NCBI GenBank assembly: GCA_963728295.1
Contig: CAVSKB010000019.1
Location: 806,001-870,000 of the forward strand
Direction: 5' to 3'
Length of the DNA: 64,000 nucleotides
Source of the DNA: DATJKD01 sp963728295
GTDB taxonomy: Bacteria > Pseudomonadota > Gammaproteobacteria > Steroidobacterales > Steroidobacteraceae
The notes under the pieces are model-generated. The model ran no database searches and was not told the origin of the DNA. It saw only the letters and a program-made list of their open reading frames with translations. This document shows, in pieces, positions 1-8,799 of this stretch (positions are counted from its first letter, which is position 1; each line of letters opens with the position of its first letter). The translations under genes and the position numbers were made by a program.

Positions 1-1191
1 CGACCGACGGTCAACGATCGCGCGCAGCGACTCGATCTCGCCCTGCACGCGGTCGCGCAGGGCCCCCAGGCCCAACACGCCGAGCGTGTCGCTGATCTTC
101 CGCAGCATCTCGAGCTGCGGGACGAGGTCCTCGACCTGGTTGGCGCCCTTGCGGACGAAGATATCCAGCACGTCCTTGACGCGGGTCAAGTCTTCGCGAA
201 TCGCCGCGGCAACCGTCCTCATCAGGCGCACCGAGGGTGCCGATAGCGTCTCGCGCGCTTCGTCGATGCGCTCGTCGACCGGCAGCAGTTCGTCCAGCTG
301 GAACGAGCGGCGCACGCTGCTGACCCGCGGTCCCTGCGTCGTCACGCGGGCGACGTAGAAGAGCAGATTGTTGAGCAGCTCGAGCGGCGGCTTCTGAGAG
401 TAGCGCTCCTCGCCGGTGTCCTGCAGGCGGCGCAGCTCCCGATCCACCTGCCCCAGCAGCCGCTTGACCGATACGCTGCCGTCCAGACCGCGCTGTCGCA
501 GCCCCTCGAGGATCGAGCCCACGACCCACCAGAGCTGGAACACTGGCTGGCTTGCCGACGCCGTTTCGACCTGCTCGGCGATCTCCGACATTGCGGAGAG
601 CTGGTGATCGACGTTGTCCCCGCGGATCCAGCCAAGCAGCGCGCGCTGAAAGCGCGGCCGCAGCCGCTTCGCAAGCTCGCTCATCTCGCCTGCCGGCCCG
701 GTCGCGATCGGTCGCGCGGGCTCGTCCGAGTGCAGGTTGAGCATCAGGAGCGTGCCCTCGGACAGCAACGCCCCGCCGCGCACGGCCCGCAGGTCGTTCA
801 GCAGCGGCAGCAGTGCGAGCGGCACGTCACGGCCGCCGGAGGCAACGCGGTCGAGGTACGCCGGCAGCTGCTCCATCGCGCGCATCAGGGCATCGAGCCC
901 GTCGGCATCGGTCTTTCCATGGCCGGAGTGGTCGGAGACGTAGTGCGCTACGTGCTCCATTTCCTCCGCAAGCAGCGAGCCGCCGTACACCTCGGCGATG
1001 CGCAGCGCGCCGCGGCCAAGGTGCAGGTGACCGGCGAAGCGGTCGAGCAGGCCGCGCTCCTCTGGCCGCTCCGCGTACGCCTCGAGCGCGAGACGCGCCT
1101 CGTTCAGCTCCGCGGCAATCTCGCGGGCGACGAGCTGCAGCGAGGCATTGGTCTCGTCGGCTGGCCCGAGCTGCATGGGCAAGCTGCTCAT
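1..1191 (-). CDS. chpA: ChpA/PilL chemotaxis histidine kinase, N-terminal part (cut by window edge)
   Basis: This is the hub kinase of the type IV pilus (Chp) chemosensory system, which passes signals from PilJ to the response regulators PilG and PilH. The frame is open from the ATG at 1191 through the window start, giving 397 residues of what is normally a very large protein. The first 130 residues match the N-terminal Hpt-like module of ChpA: an EVYGG stretch, then AEEMEHVAHYV, then the LLPLLNDLRAVRG segment, all in the family order. Kinase, CheW-like and receiver domains would lie outside the window. It follows pilJ by 19 bp as the last visible gene of pilGHIJ-chpA. Family and position are seen directly; function follows from the Pseudomonas/Xanthomonas homologues. 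Confidence 0.9.
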   Translation of the reverse strand, partial: MSSLPMQLGPADETNASLQLVAREIAAELNEARLALEAYAERPEERGLLDRFAGHLHLGRGALRIAEVYGGSLLAEEMEHVAHYVSDHSGHGKTDADGLDALMRAMEQLPAYLDRVASGGRDVPLALLPLLNDLRAVRGGALLSEGTLLMLNLHSDEPARPIATGPAGEMSELAKRLRPRFQRALLGWIRGDNVDHQLSAMSEIAEQVETASASQPVFQLWWVVGSILEGLRQRGLDGSVSVKRLLGQVDRELRRLQDTGEERYSQKPPLELLNNLLFYVARVTTQGPRVSSVRRSFQLDELLPVDERIDEARETLSAPSVRLMRTVAAAIREDLTRVKDVLDIFVRKGANQVEDLVPQLEMLRKISDTLGVLGLGALRDRVQGEIESLRAIVDRRS

Positions 1192-1210
1192 CGACGCCCG
1201 TCCCGCGCTG

Positions 1211-3271
1211 TCAACCGACGAGCCCGCCGACGCGTCGCGGCCTGCTCGGTGAGACGCCTGCATCATCGGCTGGAAGCACCGGGTAGTCGCTCTCCGGGAC
1301 GTTCACCACGCCCTCCGGCAGGCGGAATCCGGCGACAGACTGCCGAAGCTGTGCCGCGAGCTCGGCGAGCTTGCCGATCGATGCGGAGGTGGCGGTTGTA
1401 CTCTCGGCCGTCTGCGAGCTGATCTCCCGCAGCACCTGCATGTTCCGCGAGATGCTCTGCGACACGCCCGCCTGCTGCCGCGAGCTCGCCGAGATGTTCT
1501 GCACGAGACTCGCGATCTGGTTCGAGACCTGCTCGATCTCCTCGAGCGCGGCGCCCGCGTTTTCGGCAAGGAGCGCGCCGCCGACAACGTCAGTCGTGGT
1601 GCGTTCCATGGACACCACGGCCTCGTTCGTGTCGGCCTGGATGGTGCGCACCAGGACCTCGATCTGCCGCGTGGAGTTCGCGGCGCGCTCGGCGAGCCGC
1701 TGCACTTCGTCCGCGACCACGGCGAAGCCGCGCCCGGCCTCGCCCGCCATCGACGCCTGGATCGAGGCGTTGAGCGCGAGGATGTTGGTCTGCTCGGCGA
1801 TGTCGTTGATGAGCTCGACGATGTTGCCGATCTCCTGCGAGCTCTCCCCCAGGCGCTTGATGCGCTTGGAGGTCTCCTGGATGTTTTCGCGGATCGCATT
1901 CATGCCGTCGATTGTGCGCCGCACGGCGTCGCCGCCCTTGTGTGCGATATCGACCGAGTGACGGGCGACGTCCGAGGACCGCTCTGCGTTCCCCGAGACT
2001 TCCTCGGTCGAGGCCGCCATGGCGCTGATCGATTCCGAGGCGGCGGCGATCTGCTTGGACTGCGCGGAGGAGGCTTTCGCGAGATGGTTGGAGAGCGCCT
2101 GGGTCTGCCGGGTCGCACCGTCGAGCTTGATCGCGGAGCCGTGGATGGTGGTTACGAGCTCGCGCAGCGCCTCGACGGCGAAATTGATGGAATCGGCAAT
2201 TGCTCCGGTGATGTCCTCGGTAACGGTCGCCTGCACCGTCAGGTCGCCGTCGGCCAGGCTCGATAGCTCGTCGAGCAGCCGCAGGATGGCCTGCTGGTTC
2301 CGCTCGTTCTGGCGGGTCTGCTGATCGGCGGCCCGTCGCAGGTTGGCGAGCGACCGTTGCAGGAGCGCGGCATAGGCAAGCGCAAGCAGGGTGACGGTGA
2401 TGAAGAACAGCGGCAGCCAGGGGCGCGCAAGCCAGCCCAGGATGCCGGCGCCGAACGGCGGGGAATCCGCGAGCCCGGCGTATAGCGCGGTGCCGCTCTC
2501 GGCCAGCGCGTTGCGCGCCGCCTGCATCTGCTCGAGCTGGTCGCCGAGCGCGATCACTCCGCGCACCTGGCCCTGCTCGTTCTGGAAGACGGTGGAAAGC
2601 AGGCGAACGGCGCCCGACGCGGCGGGCGGCGCGGGCTCGATGTCGAGCGCGTTGCGCTCGCCGGCGAGCGCGGCCGTGACCCGGCCCATGTAGTCGAGGC
2701 TGTCGGTCAGGCGGCGCGACGCCGCCTCGACCGGCGCGGTGCCGTCCGCGAGCGCCGACAGGTCCTGGTCAACCGCCTGGGCACGAAGCTCGAAGCGCTC
2801 GAACTGTGGCGCCGATGCCGGCCGCGGCGGATCGAAGGCCTTGACTGTATTCGCGAGCGCGGTGAGGAGCTGTGGCGTGAGCTCGCGCACCGCCGCGGCG
2901 GCCTGCTGCGCCTTGAGCGCAGCTTCGCGCCCATCGAGCATCGACTGCGACTGCTCGAGCATGGCGGTCCAGCCCGCGGCGGTCTTGCCGGAACCCCGGC
3001 CGAGCCCGCTTTCCTCGAGCACGCGCGTCAGCCGCAGCCGCGAGTCCGCGAGCGCGTCGAATGCCGGCGCCGAGCCGCGCACCGCGGCGCCCGCTTGCAG
3101 CGGCATGTTCTGCGACAGCGCCGCGAGTTCCGCCGTCTGTTCGCGCTTGCGCACCAGGTCGCCGGCCGTGCGCCCCGACAACAGCAGGGCCAGCGCCGCG
3201 AGCAGTGCCGAGCCGAGCGCCACACCCATCACGATGGGCAGCAGCCGAGCGGCGTCAATTCGATTGCTCAT
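1211..3271 (-). CDS. pilJ: PilJ, methyl-accepting chemotaxis protein for twitching motility
   Basis: PilJ is the inner-membrane receptor that senses pilus or surface signals and controls ChpA. The protein has 686 residues, the usual PilJ size. A first membrane segment lies at about residues 9-30 (LLPIVMGVALGSALLAALAL), a periplasmic region follows, and a second membrane segment lies near residues 285-310. HAMP-like and coiled-coil signalling regions come next. The conserved hairpin tip (QTNILALNASIQASMAGEAG) is near residue 500 and has the PilJ-specific IQASMAGEAG wording. I chose ATG 3271 over ATG 3277 because a CGGGTG sequence sits 6 bases upstream of the former. The frame remains open far upstream through pilI, which is a shadow and not an extension. 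Confidence 0.94.
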   Translation of the reverse strand: MSNRIDAARLLPIVMGVALGSALLAALALLLSGRTAGDLVRKREQTAELAALSQNMPLQAGAAVRGSAPAFDALADSRLRLTRVLEESGLGRGSGKTAAGWTAMLEQSQSMLDGREAALKAQQAAAAVRELTPQLLTALANTVKAFDPPRPASAPQFERFELRAQAVDQDLSALADGTAPVEAASRRLTDSLDYMGRVTAALAGERNALDIEPAPPAASGAVRLLSTVFQNEQGQVRGVIALGDQLEQMQAARNALAESGTALYAGLADSPPFGAGILGWLARPWLPLFFITVTLLALAYAALLQRSLANLRRAADQQTRQNERNQQAILRLLDELSSLADGDLTVQATVTEDITGAIADSINFAVEALRELVTTIHGSAIKLDGATRQTQALSNHLAKASSAQSKQIAAASESISAMAASTEEVSGNAERSSDVARHSVDIAHKGGDAVRRTIDGMNAIRENIQETSKRIKRLGESSQEIGNIVELINDIAEQTNILALNASIQASMAGEAGRGFAVVADEVQRLAERAANSTRQIEVLVRTIQADTNEAVVSMERTTTDVVGGALLAENAGAALEEIEQVSNQIASLVQNISASSRQQAGVSQSISRNMQVLREISSQTAESTTATSASIGKLAELAAQLRQSVAGFRLPEGVVNVPESDYPVLPADDAGVSPSRPRRVGGLVG

Positions 3272-3303
3272 TTGCATCACCCGATCCGGATCTGAGCGCG
3301 CCC

Positions 3304-3870
3304 CTAGGACGCCGCCGCCTGCAGGAACTGCTGGCTCTCGAGCAGGCTCCGCAGACTGAAAACAGGCCACACCTCGGCGCCGCGCCGGAACGCCCCAGCG
3401 AGGTAGCGCTCGCAGCGCAACAGCGTCGGCGGCAGATCCGCGGTGAACTCCGTCTCCGCGAACCGCCGGAAACCCATCACTTCGTCGACCAGCAGGCCCG
3501 CGGGGATCTCGCGATGGTTTGCAATCATCACCCGCGTCGATCGCGAGGCGTTTGTGCTCCCGGAGCCCAGGAAGGCCCGCAGGTCGATCACCGGCAGGAG
3601 CTGCCCACGCACGTTGGAGAGCCCGCGGATCCAGTTCCGCGCGCCCGGCACGCGCGTCACGCTCGCCGGATAACTCATCACCTCGCGGGTTTCCTCCCGG
3701 GCGAGCAGGAAGGCCTCGCCGCCCAGACGGAAGGCGATCCCCACCCATTCAGGTCCGGTGACCGCGACTTCCTGTGCGCCCTGCGCGGCCCGCCGGGCGC
3801 GGGCATCGAGCTCGCGCAGCAATTCGTACGGGCGATCGCGCAGCGACCGCAGCTCGGTCCGCTTCTCCAT
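3304..3870 (-). CDS. pilI: PilI, CheW-like adaptor
   Basis: PilI couples the receptor PilJ to the kinase ChpA at the cytoplasmic side of the membrane. The 188-residue product carries the CheW-domain hallmarks VGIAFRLGGEAFLL, WIRGLSNVRGQLLPVIDLRAF and GLLVDEVMGFR in order. The ATG at 3870 lies just past the pilH stop (3872-3874), so the two genes are translationally coupled. A TTG 12 bases further upstream would also give an in-frame start but overlaps pilH for no evident reason. It sits between pilH and pilJ in the standard gene order. Confidence 0.92.
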   Translation of the reverse strand: MEKRTELRSLRDRPYELLRELDARARRAAQGAQEVAVTGPEWVGIAFRLGGEAFLLAREETREVMSYPASVTRVPGARNWIRGLSNVRGQLLPVIDLRAFLGSGSTNASRSTRVMIANHREIPAGLLVDEVMGFRRFAETEFTADLPPTLLRCERYLAGAFRRGAEVWPVFSLRSLLESQQFLQAAAS

Positions 3871-3871
3871 C

Positions 3872-4237
3872 TCAGCTCGCAATGGCCGCCTGGGCCTTCT
3901 GAACGAGCTTCTCCACGACGACGGGCTTCACGATGTAGTCGACCGCTCCCTGCCGCAACCCCCAGACACGGTCGGACTCCTGCGCTTTCGATGTGACCAT
4001 GATGACCGGGATTTCGCGTGTCTCCGGATCGTTGGCGAGCTGACGCGTCGCCTGGAAGCCGTTGAGACCGGGCATCACGATGTCCATCAGGATCAGGTCC
4101 GGGTGCAGTTCGCGCGCCTTGCGTATCGCCTCGGTGCCGTCGGCGGCGGAAGCGGTGCGGAATCCGTGCTGCTCGAGGGCCTTTTGCATCACGTGAACCT
4201 CGGTCGGTGAGTCGTCCACGATCAGTACGAGTGCCAC
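3872..4237 (-). CDS. pilH: PilH, single-domain response regulator
   Basis: PilH is a CheY-like receiver that receives phosphate from ChpA and is linked to pilus retraction. The 121-residue protein is a bare receiver domain. The acidic pair is in VLIVDDSP near residues 4-11, the phospho-acceptor Asp is in LILMDIVMPG near residue 52, the Thr/Ser is in IMVTSK, and the conserved Lys is in YIVKP. No output domain is present. It lies between pilG (25 bp upstream) and pilI (stop and start nearly touching). The PilH/PilG assignment rests on gene order as well as sequence. Confidence 0.93.
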   Translation of the reverse strand: MALVLIVDDSPTEVHVMQKALEQHGFRTASAADGTEAIRKARELHPDLILMDIVMPGLNGFQATRQLANDPETREIPVIMVTSKAQESDRVWGLRQGAVDYIVKPVVVEKLVQKAQAAIAS

Positions 4238-4262
4238 GGAAATCTCCTACGTTCGATTAGCA

Positions 4263-4670
4263 TCAGCGGTGTACGTGCGACTCGATCGCACTCAGGAGCT
4301 CCTCTCGCGTGAACGGCTTGGTGAGGTAGTGCTCGGAGCCCACGATGCGGCCGCGCGCGCGATCGAACAGCCCGTCCTTGCTCGACAGCATGATCACCGG
4401 GATCGAGCGGAAGACCTTGTTGTGCTTGATCAGCGAACAGGTCTGGTAGCCGTCGAGACGCGGCATCATGATGTCGACGAACACGATGTCGGGCTGATGA
4501 TCCGCGATCTTCGACAACGCATCGAAGCCGTCGACCGCCGTGTAAACCTCGCACCCCTCCCGGGCCAGCAGCGTTTCCGCCGTCCTGCGGATCGTCTTGC
4601 TGTCATCGATGACCAGCACCTTCAAACCGGCCAGCCGCGGTCGGCTGTTGCTGGCTGCCGTGGTTTCCAT
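4263..4670 (-). CDS. pilG: PilG, single-domain response regulator
   Basis: PilG is the receiver that promotes pilus extension and acts on surface-sensing cAMP or localisation machinery in Pseudomonas. The 135-residue protein has a short non-conserved head, then a receiver domain: VLVIDDSKTIRR, the phospho-acceptor in IVFVDIMMPRLDGYQ, IMLSSKDGLFD and HYLTKPFTREELL. It is the first gene of the minus-strand cluster pilG-pilH-pilI-pilJ-chpA. The 164 bp gap to the divergent gshB must carry both promoters, but I could not define convincing -35/-10 pairs there. This pilG/gshB head-to-head arrangement is common in gammaproteobacteria. Confidence 0.94.
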   Translation of the reverse strand: METTAASNSRPRLAGLKVLVIDDSKTIRRTAETLLAREGCEVYTAVDGFDALSKIADHQPDIVFVDIMMPRLDGYQTCSLIKHNKVFRSIPVIMLSSKDGLFDRARGRIVGSEHYLTKPFTREELLSAIESHVHR

Positions 4671-4834
4671 TCAATCTGACTCCCGGAACGAGCGTGGCGA
4701 GCACGACGCTAAAGCGAGAGGATGTGCTCGCGGAGGCGTTTTTAACATATTGGTTGCAGCGCCGCCATTGGCGGGTTCCGATAACATGACGAGCGTCACA
4801 ACGCGGCGCGCGTCCGCAGTCGACGGAGCAATGC

Positions 4835-5803
4835 ATGCAGAGCGGTCAGGTTCGGTTGGCCGTCGTGATGGACCCGATCGGCGCGATCAAGCCGGCGAAG
4901 GACACGACGCTCGCGATGCTGCTGGCAGCGCAGCGGCGCAGCTGGTCGATCGAGTATCTCGAGCTCAGGGATCTCTGGCTGCGCGATGGCGAGGCCCGTG
5001 GCCGCGCGCGGCCCGTCGAGGTGCGCGACGACGGCAAAGACTGGTATTCGCTCGGCGACGCGGCCGAGCGGCGCCTGGGCGACTACGACGCGATCCTGAT
5101 GCGCAAAGATCCGCCTTTCGACACGGAATATATCTACGCGACCTATATCCTCGAGCGCGCGGAAATCGGAGGCGCCCTGGTGGTAAACCGTCCGCAGGGT
5201 CTGCGTGACATGAACGAGAAGGTCTACACGGCATGGTTCCCGGAGTGCTGCGCGCCGACGCTCATCACGCGCGACATGCCGGCGATGCATGCCTTCCTGC
5301 AGGAGCAGGGGCGGATCGTCTGCAAGCCGCTGCACGGCATGGGTGGCAAGTCGATTTTCGTCATCGAGACCGGGGACAAGAACGCCGGAGTGATCTTCGA
5401 GACCCTGACCGCCTATGGCTCGCAGTTCGCGATCGTGCAGCGCTACCTCCCGGAGATCGCGCAGACCGGCGATGCCCGCGTCATCCTGGTGGACGGCGAG
5501 CCCGTGCCGTTCGCGCTGGCGCGTATCCCCTCGGCGACCGATCATCGCGGGAACCTGGCCGCCGGGGCAAAGGGCGTCGGCCGGCCGCTGGACGATCGAG
5601 ATCGCTGGCTCGCCTCGCGCATCGGTCCGAGGCTGCGTGAAAAGGGCATGCTTTTCGTCGGACTCGATGTGATCGGCGGATTCGTTACCGAGATCAACGT
5701 CACCAGCCCGACCGGGGTGCGCGAGATCGACCGGCAGTTCAGTACCGACATCGCCGGACTGCTGATGGATGCAATCGCGCAGCGGCTGCCCGCGGCGGCC
5801 TGA
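4835..5803 (+). CDS. gshB: Glutathione synthetase
   Basis: GshB joins gamma-glutamylcysteine and glycine using ATP, the last step of glutathione synthesis in the cytosol. The 322-residue length matches the bacterial family (about 315). Recognisable segments in order are VVMDPIGAIKPAKDTTLAML at the N-terminus, the ATP-grasp parts ILMRKDPPFDTEYIYATYIL, VVNRPQGLRDMNEKVY, KPLHGMGGKSIF and the C-terminal metal/ATP site EINVTSPTG near residue 290. The start ATG 4835 has a GGAG about 7 bases upstream. An out-of-frame ATG lies 4 bases earlier. The stop abuts the next gene's ATG, so a gshB-tonB operon is likely. Confidence 0.96.
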   Translation: MQSGQVRLAVVMDPIGAIKPAKDTTLAMLLAAQRRSWSIEYLELRDLWLRDGEARGRARPVEVRDDGKDWYSLGDAAERRLGDYDAILMRKDPPFDTEYIYATYILERAEIGGALVVNRPQGLRDMNEKVYTAWFPECCAPTLITRDMPAMHAFLQEQGRIVCKPLHGMGGKSIFVIETGDKNAGVIFETLTAYGSQFAIVQRYLPEIAQTGDARVILVDGEPVPFALARIPSATDHRGNLAAGAKGVGRPLDDRDRWLASRIGPRLREKGMLFVGLDVIGGFVTEINVTSPTGVREIDRQFSTDIAGLLMDAIAQRLPAAA

Positions 5804-6685
5804 ATGCGACTCGTCGAGCGTTTCACATCGGAACAGGACCGGCTGGTCACGGCGCTCTTCCTCGCCGCCCTGCTGCACGGTCTAGTCATCCTCGGCATTC
5901 GCTTCGCGAGCCCGCCGGCCACGAACGCCCTGCCGACGCTCGAGGTGCTGCTCGTGGCGGAGGGGCCCGAGCAGGAGGCGAATCTCGACGCGAGCTACAT
6001 CGCCCAGCGCAACCAGCGCGGCTCGGGGACGACGCGCGACCGCACGCGACCCTCGCTGCCGGAGCCTTCGCTCGGATTCGGCGCGGACGCCGGCGACACC
6101 GCCGGCGAACTGCCCGTCCCGGAGGCAATCGAGCAGACCGCTGGCAACGACTCCGCGATTTCGGCGCGCACCGCCGGTGCGCAGCGTGCGCTCACCGGCG
6201 CCGACCAGGAGACCCGCTCGGCACGCCCGCCGCTCACGCTGCAGTCACGGCCGCAGGTGGCGGTGGACGCCAGCGCCACCCTGCCCGAGCTGGTGCTCCG
6301 CGGCGACACCATGGCGGGCGCGGAGCTGCTGGCTGACACACGCGCCTCGCAGATCGCGCGCTACCTGCATGGCTGGAAACAGCGCGTCGAGCGCGTCGGC
6401 ACGCTCAATTTCCCGAACGAGGCGCGGCGCCGTTCGCTGTCGGGCAACCCGGTGCTCGAGGTCGCCATCGCCGCCGACGGCCAACTCGACCAGGTGATCG
6501 TGCGCCGCTCGAGCGGTCATCCGGAGCTCGACCAGGCCGCGGTCAACATCGTGCGGCTCGCCTCGCCCTTCGACCCCTTCCCGGCGGCCATGCGCAAGAG
6601 CTACCCAGTGTTGCGCTTTGCCTACGAATGGCAGTTCCTCGAGGGTCGCCTGGGCGGCGGATCCGTCACCACCGGGCAGCCCTGA
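5804..6685 (+). CDS. TonB-like energy transducer
   Basis: The ATG follows the gshB stop with no gap. The 293-residue protein has a short cytoplasmic head, one membrane anchor at about residues 15-34 (LVTALFLAALLHGLVILGI), a long Ala/Pro/Thr/Gly-rich low-complexity middle that would span the periplasm, and a TonB C-terminal domain with NPVLEVAIAADG, RRSSGHPELDQAAVNIVRLA and the ending VLRFAYEWQF. TonB proteins pass proton-motive force from ExbBD to outer-membrane receptors. The gshB-tonB neighbourhood is conserved in Pseudomonas, where this paralogue has been linked to pilus function. No ExbBD or receptor is in the window, so its partner is unknown. Confidence 0.88.
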   Translation: MRLVERFTSEQDRLVTALFLAALLHGLVILGIRFASPPATNALPTLEVLLVAEGPEQEANLDASYIAQRNQRGSGTTRDRTRPSLPEPSLGFGADAGDTAGELPVPEAIEQTAGNDSAISARTAGAQRALTGADQETRSARPPLTLQSRPQVAVDASATLPELVLRGDTMAGAELLADTRASQIARYLHGWKQRVERVGTLNFPNEARRRSLSGNPVLEVAIAADGQLDQVIVRRSSGHPELDQAAVNIVRLASPFDPFPAAMRKSYPVLRFAYEWQFLEGRLGGGSVTTGQP

Positions 6686-6773
6686 CGTCGCGAGCAATCG
6701 CGCTTGTGAGGGCCGCTCCCGCGGCTGGATACTAGGAACCTCTGATTCACCCGCGCATGGACGCTGTCGCGCG

Positions 6774-7334
6774 ATGTCGGCGAGCTACTTCACCAACCAG
6801 TTCCTGATCGCCATGCCGGGCATGACCGACCCGAATTTCGCCCAGTCGGTCACGCTGATCTGCGAGCACAATTCCGCTGGCGCGCTCGGGATCGTCATCA
6901 ACAAGCCGCTCAAGATGGATCTCGGCGACGTGTTCGAGCAGCTCGGGCTCGATTCCGCGGATGACCAGCTCGTGCGGCGCCCCGTGCTGCGCGGCGGGCC
7001 CGTACAGACCGACCGCGGTTTCGTGCTGCACACCGCCGGCACGACCTGGGATTCGACGCTGCCGTTCTCCGAGCGTGTGCACCTGACGACCTCGCGGGAC
7101 ATCCTCGATGCCATGGCCGGCGGACGCGGTCCCGAGCAGGCGATCGTCGCGCTCGGCTACGCAGGCTGGGAAGCCGGCCAGCTCGAGGACGAGATGTCCC
7201 AGAACGCCTGGCTGTCGGTTCAGGCGGACGATCGCCTGATGTTCACGACGCCGCTCGAGGAGCGCTGGCACGAGGCCGGCCGGCTGCTCGGCGTGAACCT
7301 GCTCCACCTGAGCTTCGATGCCGGTCGCGCCTGA
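6774..7334 (+). CDS. yqgE: YqgE/AlgH family protein (UPF0301)
   Basis: This is a conserved protein of about 186 residues whose biochemical function is not established. The start ATG 6774 gives the family N-terminus SYFTNQFLIAMPGMTDPNF; the frame is open 156 bases further upstream but that extension has no family match. Internal hallmarks are LICEHNSAGALGIVINKP, the VLRGGPVQTDRGFVLH loop and the ending NAWLSVQADDRLMF followed by W-R-A-G-like residues. It overlaps ruvX by 17 bp. The yqgE-ruvX-pyrB order is conserved in many gammaproteobacteria, which supports the call. Confidence 0.95.
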   Translation: MSASYFTNQFLIAMPGMTDPNFAQSVTLICEHNSAGALGIVINKPLKMDLGDVFEQLGLDSADDQLVRRPVLRGGPVQTDRGFVLHTAGTTWDSTLPFSERVHLTTSRDILDAMAGGRGPEQAIVALGYAGWEAGQLEDEMSQNAWLSVQADDRLMFTTPLEERWHEAGRLLGVNLLHLSFDAGRA

Positions 7335-7798
7335 CGCGCCCGTGACCTCGCCCGCCGAGCTGATACTCGCCTTCGATTTCGGGGAACGCCGCATCGGCGT
7401 CGCGATCGGCAACACCGGCACCTGCACCGCGACGGCCGTCGGCGTGCTGCCGGCGCGTGGCACGCCCGACTGGGAAGCGGTGACGCGCTGCGTCCGGCAG
7501 TGGTCCCCCGACCGGGCGGTGGTCGGACGTGCCCTATAATATGGACGGTTCCGAGACCGTTCTGACCGCCGCCTGCCGCCAGTTCGCGGCGGAGCTGTCG
7601 AAACGGTACCAGCTGCCGGTAGATCTAGTGGATGAGCGCCTGACCTCGTCCGCCGCCCAGGCGGACCTGCGTGATGCGCGCCGCTCGGGTGCGCGCCGGC
7701 GACGTGTTCGGCGCGAGGACATCGATGCGAACGCGGCGCGGTTGATCCTCGAGACGTGGCTGCAAGATCCGATTCGACCCAGCGGGAGCACGCCGTGA
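7318..7798 (+). CDS. ruvX: RuvX/YqgF Holliday junction resolvase-like nuclease (one frame break)
   Basis: RuvX is an RNase H-fold nuclease needed for 16S rRNA 5' end processing (YqgF) and proposed as a Holliday junction resolvase. The N-terminal half shows LAFDFGERRIGVAIGN. The frame then breaks by +1 near 7530, and the second half continues with PYNMDGSE and VDLVDERLTSSAA, ending at 7798. Removing one base at the break restores VVGR-PYNMDG, the exact family motif, and gives about 159 residues, the usual length. The break is therefore probably a sequence error. The start overlaps yqgE and the stop overlaps the pyrB GTG, so expression is coupled. Confidence 0.9.
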
Positions 7799-8799
7799 CC
7801 ACCGACAGCGGCCGCGATCAGCAGCGCGACGCCGCGGGCGGGTTGCGTCACCTGCTCACCCTCGAGGGCCTGAGCCGCGAGGAGATCCTGGACCTGCTCG
7901 AGCTTGCCGAGACGTATGTGCGGCCGCCCGGCGAGCCGCCGGCACGTGGGACGAGCCTCGCGGGGCGAACGGTGGCCAACCTCTTCTTCGAGCCCAGCAC
8001 CCGCACGCGGGTCTCTTTCGAGCTGGCCGCCGCGCGTCTGGGCGCCGACGTCGTCAATCTCGAGATGCAGTCGTCGTCACGGGCAAAGGGCGAGTCGGTG
8101 CTCGACACGATCTACACCCTGCAGGCGATGGCGGTCGACGTCTTCGTGCTCCGCGACGCCGAGCCGGGCCTGCCGGCGCTGGATAGCGCGCCACACTGCG
8201 CCTCACGTCAGCGTGCTCAATGCGGGCGAGGCGCATCTCTCGCATCCGACACAGGGTCTGCTCGACGCATTGACGATCCGCCAGAGGCTGGGAGACACCT
8301 CCCGGCTGGTGGTCGCCGTGGTCGGCGACGTGCGCCACTCGCGCGTCGCGCGCTCGGCGTGGCAGGCGCTCAGCACCCTGGGGCTGGGCGAGTTCCGTCT
8401 GGTCGGGCCGCGGGAGCTCTTGCCCGACGACGACGAGCTGCGCGGTGCGCGGCGCTGCGCGACGCTGGCCGAGGGTCTGGACGGCGCCGACGTGGTGATG
8501 GCGCTGCGGCTCCAGCGCGAGCGCATGGCCGAGGCGCGTATCCCGGATGCCGAGTCCTATCATCGCGAATACGGCATAACGGCGCGGAGCCTCGCGCTCG
8601 CGCGAGCGGGCGCGCTCGTCATGCACCCGGGGCCGATGAATCGCGGCGTCGAGATCAGCGACGAGATCGCCGACGGTCCACAGTCGGTCATCCAGCAGCA
8701 GGTCGCGAACGGCATGTCCGTTCGCATGGCAGTCCTCGCCCATCTCCTGCGCCGTGCCAAGGAGCCATCCCGAGCCTCGCGCGGGGGGAAAGCGGATGA
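7795..8799 (+). CDS. pyrB: Aspartate carbamoyltransferase catalytic subunit (frame breaks)
   Basis: PyrB condenses carbamoyl phosphate with aspartate in de novo pyrimidine synthesis. GTG 7795 overlaps the ruvX stop. The first frame carries LFFEPSTRTRVSFELAAARL (carbamoyl phosphate site) and SRAKGESVLDTIYTLQAM. A +1 break at about 8181 moves to a frame with HTAPHVSVLNAGEAHLSHPTQGLLD, VGDVRHSRVARS, DVVMALRLQRERM and LVMHPGPMNRGVEISDEIAD. The C-terminal end is uncertain: the first frame stops at 8799 in an ATGA overlap with the next gene, which suggests a second shift near 8755. Neither a PyrI regulatory subunit nor a pyrC-like gene follows. Confidence 0.92.
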   Translation: MTTDSGRDQQRDAAGGLRHLLTLEGLSREEILDLLELAETYVRPPGEPPARGTSLAGRTVANLFFEPSTRTRVSFELAAARLGADVVNLEMQSSSRAKGESVLDTIYTLQAMAVDVFVLRDAEPGLPALDSAPHCASRQRAQCGRGASLASDTGSARRIDDPPEAGRHLPAGGRRGRRRAPLARRALGVAGAQHPGAGRVPSGRAAGALARRRRAARCAALRDAGRGSGRRRRGDGAAAPARAHGRGAYPGCRVLSSRIRHNGAEPRARASGRARHAPGADESRRRDQRRDRRRSTVGHPAAGRERHVRSHGSPRPSPAPCQGAIPSLARGESG